A DNA stretch of 16,726 nt. It comes from Lentisphaeria bacterium UBA1776 (GTDB taxonomy: Bacteria; Verrucomicrobiota; Lentisphaeria; Victivallales; Victivallaceae). The position numbers and the translations under genes are program-made. The stretch lies in assembly GCA_002314605.1 (NCBI GenBank), contig DCGO01000066.1, positions 1 through 16,726 of the forward strand, written 5' to 3'. How positions within the stretch are numbered: the first letter of the stretch is position 1; the number at the start of each line of letters is the position of its first letter. Shown piece by piece: positions 14,935 through 16,726 of this stretch. The notes beneath the pieces were generated by a model that worked only from the letters and a program-made list of their open reading frames with translations, made no database searches and was not told the origin of the DNA.

Positions 14935-16726
14935 ACCTGCCCCCAGCGAGATTGATGACGGAAGGAATTCCCGGTGGGGGAAATGGAACTGCACTGCTGG
15001 TTGTTGAACCCCATATCGACGATCCGGGTACGGCAGACATTGATGCCCCACGGGTATTGGCGTGTCGGCCCCAGTTTGCCGAAGTCGGCGGTTGGAATCA
15101 TCATCTCCACTTCCCAGCGGTCGTCGAACTTTTTCGTCCAGACCTTCGTCCCGGATTCCCAGAGGTTCGGCAGGGTGTCCCGGGTGATGATGGATATGTC
15201 GGTGGAAGAGTCGAACAATGTCCCGTTGGGGTTGACCGCCAGCTTGAAATAATTGCGCTCGGGGGTGTCGATATAGACCTCCACCAGATCATCGTTGTAG
15301 ATGCCGTTGTCGTCATGTTTTGTGCAGGCGTTTGCCAGCTTGTCCATTTTCGACTCATAACAGCGGACGGCGATCCAGAGATATTTCCGGTCCTTGGTCA
15401 TCTGCAGACTCACCTCGGTACGGTTTTTCAGGACCGGCTCCGCCGTGCGGTTCACCGCCATGGGGTACCACTGGAGATACTGCTTGAAATTGCCGTCCGG
15501 CGCCTTTTTGTCCGATGCGGTATTGAGCCGGAAGAGAGGCCCCTGACGCTTCAGCGAGGAAAAGAGTTTCTTCAAAGGCGCATAACCCTTTTCCAGATGC
15601 TCCACCCGGCGGAAATAAACGCTCCCGCGGGGGCACTTCGCCTTGGCGTCGGCAAGCAGTTTGAAGAACTTCTGCACGTCCTTCTCCTTCAGGAAGCCGG
15701 AGGTTTCCGTGACGGTGCGGCTCTCCTGACGGCTCCACACCTCCCGGGCGAAGTCGAAAAAGGCCTTCATCTCCTTTTCGGCGGGACCGAAATAGAGTTT
15801 GTAATACTCATCCAGCAACGCCTTCATATCCAGACCGGGCTCCCAGAAGAGCTTGTTGTTGATGTACATCATGGGCGCCGAGATCTTCGCACAGCCCAGC
15901 CGCTGGGAAGCCTCGCCTTTGGCGCCTTCGCTCCTGCCGGCACCGGGGATCTCCATAAAGCAGCCGTCGCTGTAACGCAGCATGGCCTTGCGGTATTCCT
16001 GCAGTCTCTCCGGGAAGAAGATCGGGTAGCGGGGGCTGTAGGTGTAGCGGTAATCCAGCCACCACTCCCAGGTGGGGGACTTGGGGCGTTTGCCGAAAAG
16101 TTTCTCCACTTCCCCCTGACGGGCGATCAGTTCCTTGAACTGGTAGTCCAGCGCCAGACCGGAGGGGCTGTGGGCCTGACACGGAAAGATGATGTTGTCC
16201 GGGATCCGTTTCGGGTCCACATTGCAGGGCAGCACCCCCTTGGAGCGGGTGAACCAGATGAGGTTCTTGCCGGGATGGGTTTTCGCCAGCTCTTCGGCCA
16301 GGGGAACGTGGAAATCCCAGAAGAGATTGGCGACCGCCTGGGCATTGGTGAGATCCCCCTTGCAGTACACCGGCTTGTACGTATAGTCCCACACATGGCC
16401 GCCGTCGGGGGGCCCGCAGGCCACACCGCTTAACTGGGGATAGGTGTCCAGGAGTTTCCCCGCCCAGTCCGCGCAAACTTTCTGAAAATCCTTATCCACA
16501 TAGCGGGGGATGCCCCCCTGATTCATATTTCCATCGATGAAATGTCCCGGCCGGTCCTGACTGTACCAGTTGGGGTGGAGTTTCTTGTTGGACTGGTCCA
16601 TCAGGAAATTGCGGGTGGTGTGATTCCACACGATACCGGTGCGGACGCCGCACTTCATCCGTTTGAGCCACAAGTGCCCCTCGGCCTCATCGCCGGAAAG
16701 ATACCAGTCCCGCCGGGCGTAGGCCG
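14922..16726 (-). CDS. DUF4838 protein with C-terminal CBM9-like domain, 5'-truncated by the window edge
   Basis: The reading frame is open to the window edge, so the N-terminus is missing; a TTG at 16673 is not a credible start because coding similarity continues upstream (RRDWYLSGDEAEGHLWLKRM). Numbering from that TTG, residues 1-300 match the DUF4838 pattern: NHT at 17-19, HPNWYSQD at 33-40, a CGPPDGG segment near 86-92, and PTWEWWLDYRY near 200-210. Residues about 385-583 resemble a family 9 carbohydrate-binding or DOMON-like sandwich: YLWIAVRCYESKM, NDDLVEVYIDTPERNY, WEVEMMIP, PWGINVCRTR. DUF4838 proteins of this type are common near glycoside hydrolases in PVC bacteria and Bacteroidota; their catalytic role is not established. 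Any signal peptide would lie upstream. It is the first visible gene of the operon and overlaps the M20 gene by 13 nt. Confidence 0.85.
   Translation of the reverse strand, partial: AYARRDWYLSGDEAEGHLWLKRMKCGVRTGIVWNHTTRNFLMDQSNKKLHPNWYSQDRPGHFIDGNMNQGGIPRYVDKDFQKVCADWAGKLLDTYPQLSGVACGPPDGGHVWDYTYKPVYCKGDLTNAQAVANLFWDFHVPLAEELAKTHPGKNLIWFTRSKGVLPCNVDPKRIPDNIIFPCQAHSPSGLALDYQFKELIARQGEVEKLFGKRPKSPTWEWWLDYRYTYSPRYPIFFPERLQEYRKAMLRYSDGCFMEIPGAGRSEGAKGEASQRLGCAKISAPMMYINNKLFWEPGLDMKALLDEYYKLYFGPAEKEMKAFFDFAREVWSRQESRTVTETSGFLKEKDVQKFFKLLADAKAKCPRGSVYFRRVEHLEKGYAPLKKLFSSLKRQGPLFRLNTASDKKAPDGNFKQYLQWYPMAVNRTAEPVLKNRTEVSLQMTKDRKYLWIAVRCYESKMDKLANACTKHDDNGIYNDDLVEVYIDTPERNYFKLAVNPNGTLFDSSTDISIITRDTLPNLWESGTKVWTKKFDDRWEVEMMIPTADFGKLGPTRQYPWGINVCRTRIVDMGFNNQQCSSISPTGNSFRHQSRWGQVWKR

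Noticed and set aside
14935..15051. N-terminal extension of the M20 protein to 15051
   Set aside because: It would overlap the DUF4838 gene by about 130 nt and adds residues not expected in M20 proteins, which typically begin close to the METLNYVELL segment.
14952..16433. Plus-strand open frame of 493 codons opposite the DUF4838 gene
   Set aside because: It is antisense to a coding region with clear domain similarity, and I saw no domain of its own in the translation.

Overview
This window carries ten genes, all on the minus strand, so transcription runs from position 16726 toward position 1. Nothing on the plus strand looks like a real gene, and I see no rRNA, tRNA, CRISPR array, transposase or integrase. 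GC content is high. The mix of a DUF4838 protein, GH28 enzymes, sugar-related esterases, a short ceramidase-like hydrolase and very large sodium:solute symporters, with no SusC/SusD pair, suggests a PVC-group bacterium, most likely Lentisphaerota (Victivallis-like) or a relative among Planctomycetota/Kiritimatiellota. That placement is inference from gene content, not from a marker gene.

Layout in transcription order: (1) a 5'-truncated DUF4838 protein with a C-terminal CBM9-like domain (14922-16726); (2) an M20 metallopeptidase/deacylase (13843-14934); (3) an unrecognised protein, probably an all-helical barrel (12623-13843); (4) a GH42-like three-part protein of unresolved family (10590-12548); (5) a secreted fusion of an alpha/beta hydrolase and a GH28 pectinase-like domain (8448-10568); (6) a secreted stand-alone alpha/beta hydrolase (7621-8451); (7) a stand-alone GH28-like protein without a signal peptide (6284-7621); (8) a ceramidase-like zinc hydrolase (4928-6226); (9) a large sodium:solute symporter (2572-4890); (10) a second, paralogous symporter (23-2350).

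Genes 1-9 look like one long operon. Several stop and start codons overlap (13 nt, ATGA, ATGA, TAATG) and the remaining gaps are 21-74 nt. A hairpin followed by a T run sits on the stop codon of the first symporter. It is followed by a 221-nt gap holding an extended -10 promoter and a 16-bp operator-like palindrome. The second symporter is therefore probably transcribed, and perhaps regulated, on its own.

Working model (inference): an esterified pectin-like or rhamnogalacturonan-like glycan or glycoconjugate is de-esterified and cut outside the cytoplasm by the fusion enzyme and the secreted esterase. Products enter through the sodium-coupled symporters and are finished by enzymes lacking export signals (GH28-like, GH42-like, helical barrel, M20 hydrolase, ceramidase-like hydrolase). 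The M20 and ceramidase-like members, both amide-hydrolase families, hint that the substrate carries amide-linked groups. No substrate can be assigned from sequence alone.
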